A DNA stretch of 64,000 nt from Aurelia coerulea (taxonomy: Eukaryota > Cnidaria > Scyphozoa > Semaeostomeae > Ulmaridae): NCBI GenBank assembly GCA_039566865.1, contig CM076949.1, positions 8,595,501 to 8,659,500 of the forward strand, written 5' to 3'. How positions within the stretch are numbered: the first letter of the stretch is position 1; each line of letters starts with the position of its first letter. Shown here in pieces: positions 1 to 11,105 of this stretch. The notes below the pieces were generated by a model, which was given only the letters and a program-made list of their open reading frames with translations, ran no database searches and was not told where the DNA came from. The position numbers were made by a program, and so were the translations under genes.

Positions 1-1271
1 TTAGCTATTGCTTTGTTTGAGCCTACTACATAAATAAATAATGATGATCTACGAACCTTGCTCAGCACCAAAGTAACCATTGCTAATCATCTAAATCCTC
101 AATTCAAATAATGTGCGAAAAGCGCTTCAAAAAAGGCAACGTAAATTAAGTTCCGCTGTAGCAAGGTTCTTTTTGCTCTTGGTTTCGTAGACCCAACATG
201 GTGCTTTGAGTAATAGACTGAAAGAACACGTGACCTTCCAAACTAGCCTTATGATATAACTGTTCATTGACGCTAAGACACGTTTTGTACCACCAATCAA
301 TCAGAAAGCAACATGGGCAGTCGAGAGAAGGTCGACAGCCAAATATGGACGAAGAGGCCTTGAATAATGTGCCCTGATTGGTTGATCAAGTTATTATGAC
401 AACACGGTCCACAGACGTTGATTCTCGCACCTGTTTGCCTCTAAACAGGGGGATCATAGTAGAAAATTGTCAAGAAACATTCTCATCGATAATTTTAATT
501 AGTGTTCCATGTTCAACTTCTGAAACCTCGAAGTTTAAGGCATTTTGGTATCGGTGGTTTCGTTGAAATAGATTAGGCCTGTAGGTGGTTGCCTCGGCCA
601 ATACTAAGATTATGAGTCGTAGTTGCAGCAATATATCAGTTCAGGCAAATATAGTAACTACGACGATGCATAAGTCTTCTTCTAAAAATGCGTAATCGAG
701 TGGCAAACTGAAAATGTCAAGGCAGAAAAAATGCAGCTTTGATTACAGCTTTGATTCTTTTGCAAGAATACACCGGATGAATCGAAAAAAACGCCCAGGT
801 CTCAAAAAGGCTGCTGCTAACTAAAGATCTAAGAAATAATATTTTGCGATGCCTAATTGCATAGCCAACACGTTTAGTTATTTTTAGAATTATTTCTGAC
901 TGAAATTGATCACTCCATTGAGATTTTACAAAAGATTTCTCAATAAAGTCCCCCCGAGAAACCTGAAAAAAGTGCTTGAATCACGGGTTAAATTTCCCTG
1001 ATAGTTTTACCTCACAGCAATGACTTGAACACTCTTTAGCACGTGCCATCCCCCAGGGAGGATGAACAAGCCTTCCCCCTTGTACGAATAACTTATTCAG
1101 GGGAATTCCATTCTACCAAGAGGACAAAATACATAAATATATGCAAGTGTCACTAAAAGGTTAGGAAGGAAAACCATGGAAACTATATCTGTCGTTTTCA
1201 CTCCCTTTTGCAGGTTGTCGAAAGGGACTTTTTGCACAAAATCTCCCATATACACGGAAAGGAATGACCGA
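1..1271. other. No recognised gene (left edge)
   Basis: AT-rich sequence with many stops in all frames. The short open frames here match no family I know and have no splice signals that would continue the exchanger gene. Exons downstream of 3199-3323 were sought on the minus strand here and not found. Confidence 0.5.
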
Positions 1272-1275
1272 TTAA

Positions 1276-2432
1276 GGTAACTCTGCTTTCCGCTCTAGTG
1301 CACAGCGAGATGCCGTTTCGCAAAACCACTCTCCTCAGAAAACAGTTAATTTCTCCAATATTATTTGGTCTATCGAAAAGCGGTAAAAAGGATGCTGTTC
1401 TGTATAATCTGGGCAATCGAAAGATGTATAAATCGCAATGTTTTCGTCAACCCTGGCTTCGCAAATCCTTGCTCAAATCTTTTTGCTGATTTCAGAAAAG
1501 TGGATTTACCTCCAAAACTACTCGCAAAAGTTTCGATTTTTTCTCGCTCCATCTTTAGCTAAGTAGTTGATCTACAACTTTGCCAAGTCTGATTGAAAAA
1601 GCTAGGCTAGATTTCCTGCAATCGAATTTTACATTTCTGTTTACTTTTCGACATCGAAGGGCAAAAGCGTTGGTCAACAGTTTAGCCCATGCAGAACGAT
1701 TTGAACGCCAAAAGAATGTTTTTGCAAAAAGATTAGTTGATCTAAGATCTATGCTCATTGTGGACTGTAAAAGAAATTGATAATTTGTGAATGCTTACGA
1801 AAGTCTCGAAAGACACCCAAAGTATGGATTCGTGAAGTTGCTGGTAAAAATCAGTAATTCTAAATCAATAGATGCAAAATGATACTTTTACAAGCGCACT
1901 AAGGATGTCTTTTGAGACCTGCGTATGGTATTCCCAAAAGATGACGTTCATTTGTTTGCCAATGGAAAAATTTCTGAAAGTTATTTCAAGCCTGAGCTTT
2001 TGCAAGCGTGCTTCATAGCATGGTAATCTGTTGACCAAGGTTTCTCCATTTCGCTGTCGAAAAGCAAACAGAAATATGAAATTCGATTGCAGGAAATCTA
2101 GCCTAGCTTTTTCAATCAGACTTGGCAAAGTTGTAGATCAACAACCTAGCTAAAGATGGAACGAAAAAAAATCGAACATTTTTCGAGTAGTTTTGGAGAT
2201 AAATCCACTTTTCTGAAATTAGCAAAAAGATTTGAACTAGGATTTGCAAAACCAGGGTTGACGGAAACATTGCGATTTATACATCTTTCGATTGCCCAGA
2301 TTATGCAGAACAACATCCTTTTTACCGCTTTTCGATACACCGAATAACATTGGAGAAATTAACTGTTTTCTGAGGAGAGTGGTTTTGCGAAACGGCATCT
2401 CGCTGTGCACTAGAGCGGAAAGCAGAGTTACC
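1276..2432. mobile_element. Foldback (long inverted repeat) element with TTAA flanks
   Basis: The arm at about 1276-1682 is an imperfect reverse complement of about 2031-2432. The outer ends read GGTAACTCTGCTTTCC on the left and its complement on the right. Each end is bounded by TTAA (1272-1275 and 2433-2436), which looks like a TTAA target duplication of the piggyBac type. The roughly 350-bp centre is unique and contains no recognisable transposase. The several 60-100 residue open frames mirrored between the arms are a by-product of the inverted repeat. The class assignment is inference. Confidence 0.7.
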
Positions 2433-2436
2433 TTAA

Positions 2437-3198
2437 AGATGGGTAAATTACTTAACCTAAAAGGAAATACCAGCATTAGAATAAGATAGTTTTCAATATC
2501 ATTGCTTTGATATTCAGGGAGCAGCAAATTTTTCAAACGCCGGGTGCTTTGTTTTATTCACCCGGTATAAGCCAATAGCATATTCTGCTTTCCCTCTCAC
2601 CTATGGATTGAAGGGTTTGCTGTTATCAATACTTAGAGGGAAGCCGGTTGCAGTTTGAACTTGAAGGCAAAAATCTAACCGTGATAAAAACAGCTTCTTT
2701 TCCTAAGAATATTTAGTGCTAAAATGTAAAAAAAAAACAAGTTTAAAACCTTACTTTAAACACAACAAGTTTTGGATGTTACTAGTTTTGGAAATTCTAA
2801 AATCCACAAATTTCAACGTCCAAAATTCTTTGTGGCTCAAGATATCCACTGAATAAAATCTTTGCCATAAAGAACAGTCACGGAAAAGTATTGTTACTGT
2901 CTAAAAATGGAATGTCTTACTTACAAAACAGTTGCTAAGAAACTGGGTTACCCCTAGGGGCAGGGCTTTTTAGGTAACGTAATTCAGTATAGAAAAGGGC
3001 AATGATGAGACATGGCCTTGGTGTGACTTGTGACTGTACGACTGACAACAGTGCAAGCGATCTTTTCAAGTTTATATAGAAGCTTATATTATCATTCAAC
3101 GGGTAATTAAGTAATCACTCTTTCACAAAATTCGAATGGAGCGACCCCAAAGAGTTTTCTACTAAAATTGATAAAATTGAATGACATAAAAATAGTAC
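2437..3198. other. Intronic/unassigned sequence
   Basis: No gene, RNA or clear repeat seen. It lies just downstream (minus strand) of the 3199-3323 exon and is probably the start of the next intron of the exchanger gene. Confidence 0.4.
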
Positions 3199-3323
3199 CT
3201 TGACAATATCAAAAAATTTCCAGAAACAAGTCTTCTCTTTCCACTCTTCAGCTTCAATCCCAGAAATCCTTTCAAATATGTTCTCCTCAGGAGCAATCTG
3301 CTCTAGGCTACTGTAAGCTAATG
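3199..3323 (-). CDS. SLC8B1: NCLX-like Na+/Ca2+ exchanger, exon encoding end of cytosolic loop
   Basis: On the minus strand this exon follows a TTCTTCCAG acceptor and ends at an AAG|GTACTA donor. It is 125 nt long. It starts with two bases that complete a codon and ends on a codon boundary, so it fits the phase-1 end of the 10357-10530 exon. It encodes about 41 residues, including IFERISGIEAEEWKEKT and FWKFFDIVK. This resembles the stretch of NCLX-family exchangers where the large hydrophilic loop runs into the second membrane half (acidic, EEW, then an amphipathic helix). The next exon is not in the window. Identity rests on order, phase and this similarity. Confidence 0.66.
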
Positions 3324-3336
3324 CTGGAAGAAAAGG

Positions 3337-3402
3337 ATGAATGAATGAATGAATTGATTAATGAATGAATCAATGAATCAATGAATCAATCAATGAATCA
3401 AC
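3337..3402. repeat. GAAT/AATC-type microsatellite
   Basis: Degenerate tandem GAAT and ATCA tetramers. On the minus strand the tract ends 13 bp upstream of the 3323 splice acceptor, within the region where a branch point and pyrimidine tract would normally lie. Confidence 0.85.
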
Positions 3403-3826
3403 CATAGAACGCTGTTGGATATGCTCATACCCCATCCAAGCGGGAGGAACATTCAATTTTATCCAAGTTGCTAATTAGTAGAATTATAGAGAGTGTGAGT
3501 TAAGCTAGACATGCTCGAGGTTTAAGTAAGAGTTTATTCGATATACGCGCCTCCACAACAAAGCTGTGCCATTTTCATGTGAAAGGGAGGCCTATCCCGT
3601 ACCCACAACAGCCTTTTTGATATTGTGCTGGCATCATCTTGATGAAGTTTAAGAGGGGGTCCTTCCCTAGCTTCACTCCACAAATACCCTCAACTTTGGC
3701 TCATCTCATTTCATTAAATTAATGTTGTTGTTGTCGCTCCAATGAGAGTCATATTTCCAAAGAGCTGTAAAACTAGGAAAGAATCTCAATCGGTGACAAT
3801 TCTTTTTTCGTTCTTGCGTGCTAATC
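3403..3826. other. Intronic sequence, nothing recognised
   Basis: No coding or repeat signature identified between the microsatellite and the foldback element. Confidence 0.4.
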
Positions 3827-5825
3827 AGCATACAAATCAAATCTTTTAATAGGGCACAGGGAAACCCACAAATCTTCCAGTTTCACGCTATTAGCCACTC
3901 ATATCGCCATATTCCGATCACATGACTGAAAAGGAGATTTTCGAGGAAACTTTTCAAGTACCCTCACGAAAATAAAAATGAATATTCGACTAATAAAGAT
4001 ACAGAGCTGGTTTTACCACGAATCGATTCTACAGGCCCCACTCCATATTTGCTTTTCTGCATTTGGTTAAAATCTCATCAGTGATCGGCGTTGCATCGAA
4101 TTTCATTCCTTCGAAAATTGGTCAAGAACTTTTCACGAACGCTAAAGATAAGGCTTTAAAAACTTCATATGTTACGTGAATTATGTCCAGGAATAACATG
4201 AACATATTTGTTTTTTTTTGTGAACGATTCAAAGCTGTTTGTTACCAAGGAAGATAATGGGCCTAACTTCATCCACAGAAGAATCCCAATAATCGGCATT
4301 AAATCAGTCTCGTTCGCAGTAATAACCAGCGGATACATTTGTCAATAAGGTCACCACAAATCAAGCTTCTTTCAACCATTTGATCATTGATGATTTCGAT
4401 AAAATGTGATACGTTTTTTACAGCCTCTGCAGCAAACTGTCCAACCACCATCGATTCAAAGTTTTCTTGTTGTGAACACCTTCAAAGACTTGCGTAAAAA
4501 AGCTTTGCAAGGTTTAGGCCTCTCATATGGCACAGCAAAATGATACAATTGAGAATTAATTATCAAATTGTTGAAAAGAGCTATCAAATTAAGAATCATT
4601 TAAATCAATTATCCAAATATGGACGGTTCGCTGCTGATGCTGTGAAATTTGATCACATTTAATCAAAATTATCGATGATAAAATGGTGGATAGAAATTGG
4701 ATTTGTGGTGACCTTATTGACAAATGTATCCGCTGGTTATTACCGAAAGATACTGATGCAATGCCAATAATTGGGATTCTTCTGTGGATGATGTTAGGTC
4801 CATTAGCTTTTCCCATAGAAAATAGCTTTGACTCGTTCACACAAACAAATATGTTCATGCTATACCTGGACATAATTCACGTAACATGTCAAATTTTGAA
4901 AGAGATCTTCTCGCTGGAATTGTAGAATTATTGCAACCATATGTACAAATCACTAGCCTTTCAAATGATGCTTTGACGCAGCTTTTACTATATGGTGATC
5001 AAGACCTTTCTGATGACTTGAACAAAAATATACTGGAATTGACTTTACGTTTCATCCACGAAACTGGTCGGTTTGTTTGAGATCCTTTGAAGCTTCAGCT
5101 ATGTTCTTAGCAACCACCAAGTCCCTTTACGTGAATGTTCTTTGTTTTTCTTGTAAATTCTGTTTCATATTAGATGTCAGGCATCTTATGCATCTCAATT
5201 TCAAACGAGCCGCGCTCGTGAACTTTTTTAAGTTCTTCCCAACCTTGACACGACATCTAATATCAGACAGCATCTAGTATATTATCCTTTAGTTTTCTAA
5301 TCGTTCGTAGTGTACAGTTAGTGGCATGTAAGTTAACGTTATATGTCTTTATGTTTTTGGCCATGGGGTAGTCATTGTTTTTCGCTCCCCCTGGTATCGT
5401 TCCCGTAGTGTTGTATAGTAATTAGATAAGTATTGTAGATTGTAGAATTTATTGTAAACTTTTTAGATGAATGATATAAAAAAAAAAATTTGAAAGCTAT
5501 ATCTTATTTGTAGCGTTCCTGAAACATAGGCAAATTTTCAAAGGCATAAAATTCGATGTAACGCCGATCTCTGATGAGTTTTTAATCAAATGCAGAAACA
5601 AATATGGAGTGGGGCCTGTAGAATCGATTCGTGGCAAAACCAGCTCTGAATTTTTATTGATCGAATATCCATTTTTATTTTCGCTTAGGTAGTCGAAAAA
5701 TTGTCTTAAAAATTTTATTTTCAGTCATGTGATCGGAAAACGAGGATATCCTTTGCGAATAAGCGTGAAATTGGAAGATTTGCGGGTTTCCCTATGCCCT
5801 ATTGAAAGATTTGACTTGTATGCTG
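3827..5825. mobile_element. Large foldback element (~630-bp arms) hosting a LINE tail
   Basis: The left arm (about 3827-4451) is an imperfect reverse complement of the right arm (about 4612-5825 once the LINE at 4903-5488 is removed). Examples are CGAATCGATTCTACAGGCCCC on the left against GGGGCCTGTAGAATCGATTCG on the right, and a matching CAGCATACAAATC terminus. The spacer is only about 150 bp. The frame at 4683-4925 inside the right arm has no recognisable homology. The divergence between arms suggests an old element. No transposase was seen, so this is a non-autonomous foldback or an inverted duplication. Confidence 0.75.
4903..5488 (+). mobile_element. 5'-truncated LINE tail (same family as 12662-14375 and the 2A LINE)
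   Basis: It encodes only the last ~60 residues of the LINE polyprotein (4903-5080, ending FIHETGRF), nearly identical to the C-terminus of the copy ending at 13057. A 3' untranslated region and an A-rich tail (5478-5488) follow. Flanking TTTGAAAG copies at 4895-4902 and 5489-5496 look like the target-site duplication. It sits in the right arm of the foldback, whose inverted homology continues on both sides, so the LINE is the younger insertion. Confidence 0.85.
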
Positions 5826-6040
5826 TGCTAATCAGAATATAACTTAGAAGAATGTGTTTTTTTGCATTTATGGCTTGAAGAAACAGTCATCAAGTCCCGA
5901 TACCTTGTTTTATGGTAAGGCAGTTCTGGAAAACTGCTATTTGTCCCGCTGTTAGGCTCAGTGGCTTTGAGCAAAAATAGCAGTTGATTTAGGTCCAATT
6001 GTTTAGGCCATACTGAATCAGTAAGAGGCTAATCTGTTTC
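5826..6040. other. Spacer between repeats
   Basis: No feature recognised. Confidence 0.35.
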
Positions 6041-6930
6041 TGCGGCTTATGATAATTTGCGAAGTTTTTGCAAAGTTTTTTTCAATGTTTCCAATACATA
6101 CATAGACAATGCCAAATGCATGGTATACAACTAATTTAAGCAAATTGACTCAAATATGACATTTTCCGAAAAACTTCGCAAATTATCAATTGGGCCCCCT
6201 GATTGATAATTTGCGAAGTTTTTTAAAAAACGGCCCAGAAATTGACAAGAACCAGTGGAGAGCCTCGTGCCTCTGTAGAACATTGTAAAACACGTCAAAT
6301 CATCACAGAACATACTCTTTCAAACAATTTTAGTCGGTGTATATGACGACACTTGCAATCTCCACGTGCTTAGGCCCAAATGTAGAATTGTTCAGAGACA
6401 ACAGGCAAACGCATGAGAGTTACTTTATTTGCCGTGTTATATAATGTTCTACAGAGGCACGAGGCTCTCCACTGGTTCTTGTTAATTTCAGGGCCGTTTT
6501 TAAAAAAACTTCGCAAATTATCAATTAGGGGGCCCAATTGATAATTTGCGAAGCTTTTCTAAAATGCCATTAAATGTGTCCGATACTTGATATTGTTTTA
6601 TCTTATGAGGAAGAAAGTACCAAGGCAAGCTGGATGAGGGGCAAATAAAGTAACTCTCATGCGTTTGCCTGTTGTCTTTGAATAATTCTACATTTGGGCC
6701 TGAGCACGTGGAGATTGCAAGTGTCGTCATAAACACCGACTAAAATTGTTTGAAAGAGTATGTTCTGTGATGATTTGACGTGTTTTACAATGTTCTACAG
6801 AGGCACGAGGCTCTTTACTGGTTCTTGTCAATTTCTGGGCCAGTTTTTAAAAAAACTTCGCAAATTATCAATCAATTGATAATTTGCGAAGTTTTTCGGA
6901 AAATTTCACATTTGAGTCAATTTGCTTAAA
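6041..6930. repeat. Cluster of AACTTCGCAAATTATCAAT palindrome repeats
   Basis: Three near-perfect palindromes occur at 6172-6220, 6507-6554 and 6854-6893. Each is AACTTCGCAAATTATCAAT, a short GGGCCCC-type centre (nearly absent in the third) and the reverse complement. Half sites occur at 6048-6066. The sequences between them are themselves inverted copies of one another, for example the block with CAGAGGCACGAGGCTCTCCA seen in both orientations. This looks like a compound of two or three nested copies of one non-autonomous element with strong subterminal hairpins. Confidence 0.75.
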
Positions 6931-8185
6931 GTGCATATGAAACGAAATTTTTTATTTTCGATAATAGTAAATTCGAGGTCGCTGATCACGAACATGTGGC
7001 TGAAAATTTCGAAAAGCAATTCGTTACTATGTTATTAGCTCTCAAAGCTGCGATTCAAGTGGTTCAGGGGTCTGGTACCGATGTTGTGCTTTGACGTAAT
7101 AGGTTTGTCAGTTCACAAAGAACGTCGCGAGAACAAAGGCTTTTCGTAATACTGCCGGTCAGTGGCCTGTTGCACTTCGACGTTCTCGACGAGTCTGCTG
7201 AGGCTTTCAGAGGCAATTTTTTGACATCCAAAGCATCAATACAACAGTACTTTATGGAAGAACAACCTTTGACTCTTGATGATTGGTTTTTGAGTCTTTT
7301 ACCATGAGCTGTTGGCTTCATTAGCTGAAGATTCATCGATTGAAGTGGCTGGCCATAACAACAAACACAGGCCAATATGATTGCTATGTCGAAGCGACTT
7401 GCTTGCTCTTGCTTACAGCATATTAGCAAATGGTAAGTTTATTTTAGTGAAGCAAGAACTTTAGTGAAAACGTAGAATAGCGAATAAGACTGTTATCCAA
7501 CTTATGTAGAATTGCCTACTAATTTTATTCGCGTTATGCGAGTCGGGGCGAGAGTCAGAGGACGTCATTTCTGTCAACGCGCGATGCTGATGGGCCTGAC
7601 AAAATTATTTGCGACTGCAGGTCAATTTCATTTGTAAACGCCTCTCATTTCAACGCTGAAAGACTCCAATTCTTCTGGGAATGTTTCCTTGTTCAAAATG
7701 TACTGAAGGATAAAGCTCTAACTCAGACTATTATCACCTTTAGTTTCTTGTTTTGAACAGTGAAATCACATAATTTTTCCCATGAGAAAGGTTGTTTGTA
7801 GAAGTTTGATAATACAGCGGAGGCAGGTAAACAAACAGTTTGCAAAAATAACACCGTCTTCAAAAACATGTAAATAAACACCTTAGGCAACAGAAACTAA
7901 TTATATCAAGATAAATGTAACTCGTTGATTGTGATCATTATCTTCATTCCTATCCCCTAGAACACTCAATCAAGGCTACTCAAAACTCTAGCCACTGAAA
8001 TTGTAGATGTTTGCATATCAAAATATGACACAAACAGCAAAGGCTGGATGCAAGGACTTTCCTGGTTAATGAGCAACACCTAAAGAACCTTAGTGACATT
8101 TCTTTTCTGTAATAGTATAATCAGATACGAAATTTCTTTTCCCTCTTTGACCGGATTCTATTTGTTGTCATCTGTTGCATACACA
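6931..8185. other. Intronic/unassigned sequence
   Basis: No gene recognised. The 121-codon frame at 7064-7429 (minus) has no known motif and no sensible splice context. Confidence 0.4.
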
Positions 8186-8620
8186 TATTTTTTCATAAGA
8201 AACTAAGAAGAGTTTCTTACTAGTTTCCTAAAGGTTCCATAACAATCTTCATATTTATTAATTGTTCCGCCCTGTTCCAATCTGAACATTTCAAAACAAA
8301 GTTTTTTGAAGCCTTTCTAATGTTTAGACATTATTCAAGTACCTTCCGAATACTATGATACAGGAAACAAGTAAAATAAAGTAAATATTTGTCAAGAAAT
8401 TCCTTTATCGAAATAATTCATCTTAGTTATGTTTTCCCAGTACTAAGGTTACAAGTATTTTCTTATAAGAACTCCCCAAAAAATTAAGAAACTCAAACAT
8501 GTTTTTCTTTATTCTCACTTGTTTCCTGTATCATATTGTTGGAAAAGTACTTGAGTAATGTCTAAACATTGAAAAGGCTTCAAAAAACACATTGTGTTGA
8601 AGTGTTCAAGAGGGCACAGA
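8186..8620. repeat. Inverted-repeat element (degraded MITE)
   Basis: Arms at about 8298-8370 and 8516-8583 are inverted copies (ACTTGTTTCCTGTATCATA on the right matches the complement on the left; both carry an AATGTTTAGACATT-like stretch). Repeated AAGAAACT motifs around the arms resemble those inside the MITE at 57319-57737, so it may be a decayed relative. Confidence 0.6.
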
Positions 8621-9859
8621 TCAGAAAATTTTAAGAGACTTCCAGGAAAAGTTAGTGTAATAGAGCACTATTGATGACCATGGTTTAAAAATTTATTGCA
8701 CCAATTTCAAGATGAGAAAAATGGCTTCAACTGTTTTAAAAACCTTGCTCAAAACACAATGTCTTTGAGTCTGTCTTTGAGTCTGTCTTTGAGTCCATGA
8801 TCCTCAACATATACAGTACAGTAACAGTGAATAAAGTCTCGCTTGCTTTTTGGTAGTTTCTGTCCATGTCCTGAAGCTGCTCTCTGGTCAGTCTTCCTGG
8901 CCTAAAAATAAAATTCAGTTTCAATTTGAGTCTGCTTTTCACTGAATTTCGAGGGCATTAATGTTTCAATGCAACACTGAAAAGGATGTCAGTTTACAAC
9001 TTTAGCAAGAGTTTGTAGAAAAGACTTGACGAAACAAAAGTTCATAAACTAAACCCGTTACTCCTACGTGTATATCCTCTTTCATGTCAGAACTGATAAA
9101 AGCATGCTATTACGATTGATCAGAGAATAAATTCCGAAGCTTCAACGACATGGAACCACAAAGGAATGGTGGGTGTTACATACAATATTTGCTGTTCATA
9201 TTCATACGGCAATTAGGCACATGTTTTCAAACTTCAACTTCACCTTCAAAATAGAGCTAAAGGGAATTTCGAGATCAAGGAAACCGTTTTTTCTGACAGC
9301 CCTCTAAATCTAACCATGGATAAAGCTCAGTTGAAACGTCGGTTTTGTTTTTAGATCGGTGCATCGTGAAATTGTTGTGTATCAAGAGACAAGATACCGA
9401 GGCCAACTCTCGTTCTTCAAAAGCGTGATAATAGGATATTTGGTTGCAAAAATGGTTACCTGAAGGATCGGAGCTCTTCACCAACAAATGCTTTGATTAA
9501 TTGCAGGGATCATCATTGATATAAGTTGCTTCAATTTCCCTTTCATTCGAGAGTTCTCCGCTTCCCACTTTGCTTCGGTGCTGTGTATAGGCGCCTGGCC
9601 AGGTATAATAAGCAACGCAAGGCCGGAATCTGTCCTTCATTTTCACCACTTCCAGACGACAAGTTTAGCTTGCTAAGTCAAATTCATGATCACTGATTAA
9701 TACTGCTTTCCATCTTCAGTCGCAAAAACGTAAGCAAGTGCCTGTAAACGCGTTCTGGTTGGACCACTTTTTGACAAAAATTTCCCACTTTTGGAGCTTT
9801 GTATCTCCAAAATTATAAGGCCGATGAAAAAACCGATTGCACCATTAAAACGAGGATGA
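8621..9859. other. Intronic sequence without supported gene
   Basis: A candidate exon at 8790-8905 was examined and rejected because no donor matches the reading phase of its neighbours. The region holds a short CAAAGACAGACT tandem (8757-8795) and otherwise nothing recognised. Confidence 0.45.
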
Positions 9860-10175
9860 AAATTTCTATTAAATAGTTTGAAAGAGTATGTTTTGTGATG
9901 ATTTGACGTGTTTTACAATGTTCTACAGAGGCACGAGGCTCTCCACTGGTTCTTGTCAATTTCTTGGCCGTTTTTAAAAAAACTTCGCAAATTATCAATC
10001 AGGGGGCCCAATTGATAATTTGCGAAGTTTTTCGGAAATTTTCATATTTGAGTCAATTTGCTTAAATTAGTTATTTACCATGCATTTGGCATTGGCTATG
10101 TATGTATTGGAAACATTGAAAAAAAAAACTTTGCAAAGTTTTTAAAAACTTCGCGAATTATCATAAGCCGTTTCT
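9860..10175 (+). repeat. Single copy of the AACTTCGCAAATTATCAAT palindrome element
   Basis: This segment is the inverted counterpart of 6041-6340: the same CAGAGGCACGAGGCTCTCCA block, the same central palindrome (9981-10029) and the same half site (about 10147-10165). It appears to be a solitary copy, which helps define the unit as roughly 300 bp. Confidence 0.7.
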
Positions 10176-10356
10176 GCAAGTGCAAGGAAATAAGTTGCAG
10201 TTGCAGCGGTATCACTTCAGTCAAAAAGCGAAGCCCCGACACGTATCGAGTCTAGTCTTTCTCCGGGTTCAAGTCATGGGATTCCACTCGAACACATTTT
10301 GAACACATGGCACAAAATATCTATGGACAATCATCATATCACTGAAGGCAACTTAC

Positions 10357-10530
10357 CATGGTTACTGTCAGCTGGATACTCGTCATTAACGACTGAAACA
10401 ACTGGCCTCACATTCGGACTTCGAATGAGCAATGATCGGTCATTTGGTTCAAATTCAGTGAAATCGGCGCTGGCATGTAAGTCCTCTATCCATGCACGTC
10501 TTTTCTGGGCTCGAGTGCCTCGGGGAACAT
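10357..10530 (-). CDS. SLC8B1: NCLX-like Na+/Ca2+ exchanger, hydrophilic loop exon
   Basis: On the minus strand it has a strong acceptor (TTTGCCTTGCAG) and donor (CATG|GTAAGT). It is 174 nt long, phase 1 at both ends. With the incoming G from 18427 it begins D-VPRGTRAQKRRAWIEDL and ends at NDEYPADSNH. The content is basic, then acidic and polar with no membrane segment, as expected for the large loop between the two membrane halves of the exchanger. The loop is poorly conserved in the family, so identity rests mainly on position, clean splice sites and phase agreement with both neighbours. Confidence 0.7.
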
Positions 10531-11105
10531 CTGCAAGGCAAACAAGGGCGTTTAGACAACAGCAACAGACAAAAACATGTATCAGTTGTATTTTCTTCTC
10601 ATCTTCGTCAATGCTGTATCCCTAATAGCACCCCTTTTTAAAAATTTCTACATATCACATCGTTAGTAGCTATTGTGAATTAGAAGATAATAACGATTTT
10701 GCATTGCTCCTTGCAAACTTGGTTAGAAAGCTGTTGACATTTTCCTCGGCAATTATCCCAAAAATATGGCGTTATGTTTTCAGTGCTTTCTGACTTTTTC
10801 TACAAGTGCAAGAAAAATTTGTTTCTGAAGGTATCCATTGTCAGGTCCGAAGTATGGGAGGTGATGGCTTCGTTGTACAATCAACGTCGGATTCGGATAC
10901 GTTAGTAGTCAGACAAGAAATGATCAGTTACTTTAAGGGAAGAAACTTTCGCGAGTTGGACAAAACGCAATTTTTTTGGAATTAACTGTTGCGAATCGGC
11001 CAAAATGGGACGTTTCGCGGGAATAAACTTTCGCACACTAGGTTTCTTATGAAATTTTGTAATGACTCAAATTTCCTCGACTCTTCAATGACTCAAGAGC
11101 TCTTG
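10531..11105. repeat. Intronic sequence with a TTTCGCGGGAA-type repeat
   Basis: Around 10925-11045 there are repeated motifs such as AAACTTTCGCGAG and TTTCGCGGGAATAAA. Similar motifs recur at 15160-15285, together with a matching AAGGGAAGAAACTTTCG end in opposite orientation. Probably remnants of one dispersed family; the rest of the interval has nothing recognised. Confidence 0.45.

Noticed and set aside
1298..2536. Series of 60-99 codon frames on both strands
   Set aside because: Mirror images produced by the inverted repeat, with no homology.
7064..7429. 121-codon minus-strand frame
   Set aside because: Composition and motifs look random, no splice or start context, no recognisable domain.
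8790..8905. Candidate exon on the minus strand (LTREQLQDMDRNYQKASETL) after a TTTTTAG acceptor
   Set aside because: No donor gives the phase needed between the 10530 and 3323 exons. Those two join directly in phase, and the peptide has no family match.
9275..9487. 70-codon minus-strand frame
   Set aside because: No similarity to the exchanger loop, no matching acceptor/donor pair.
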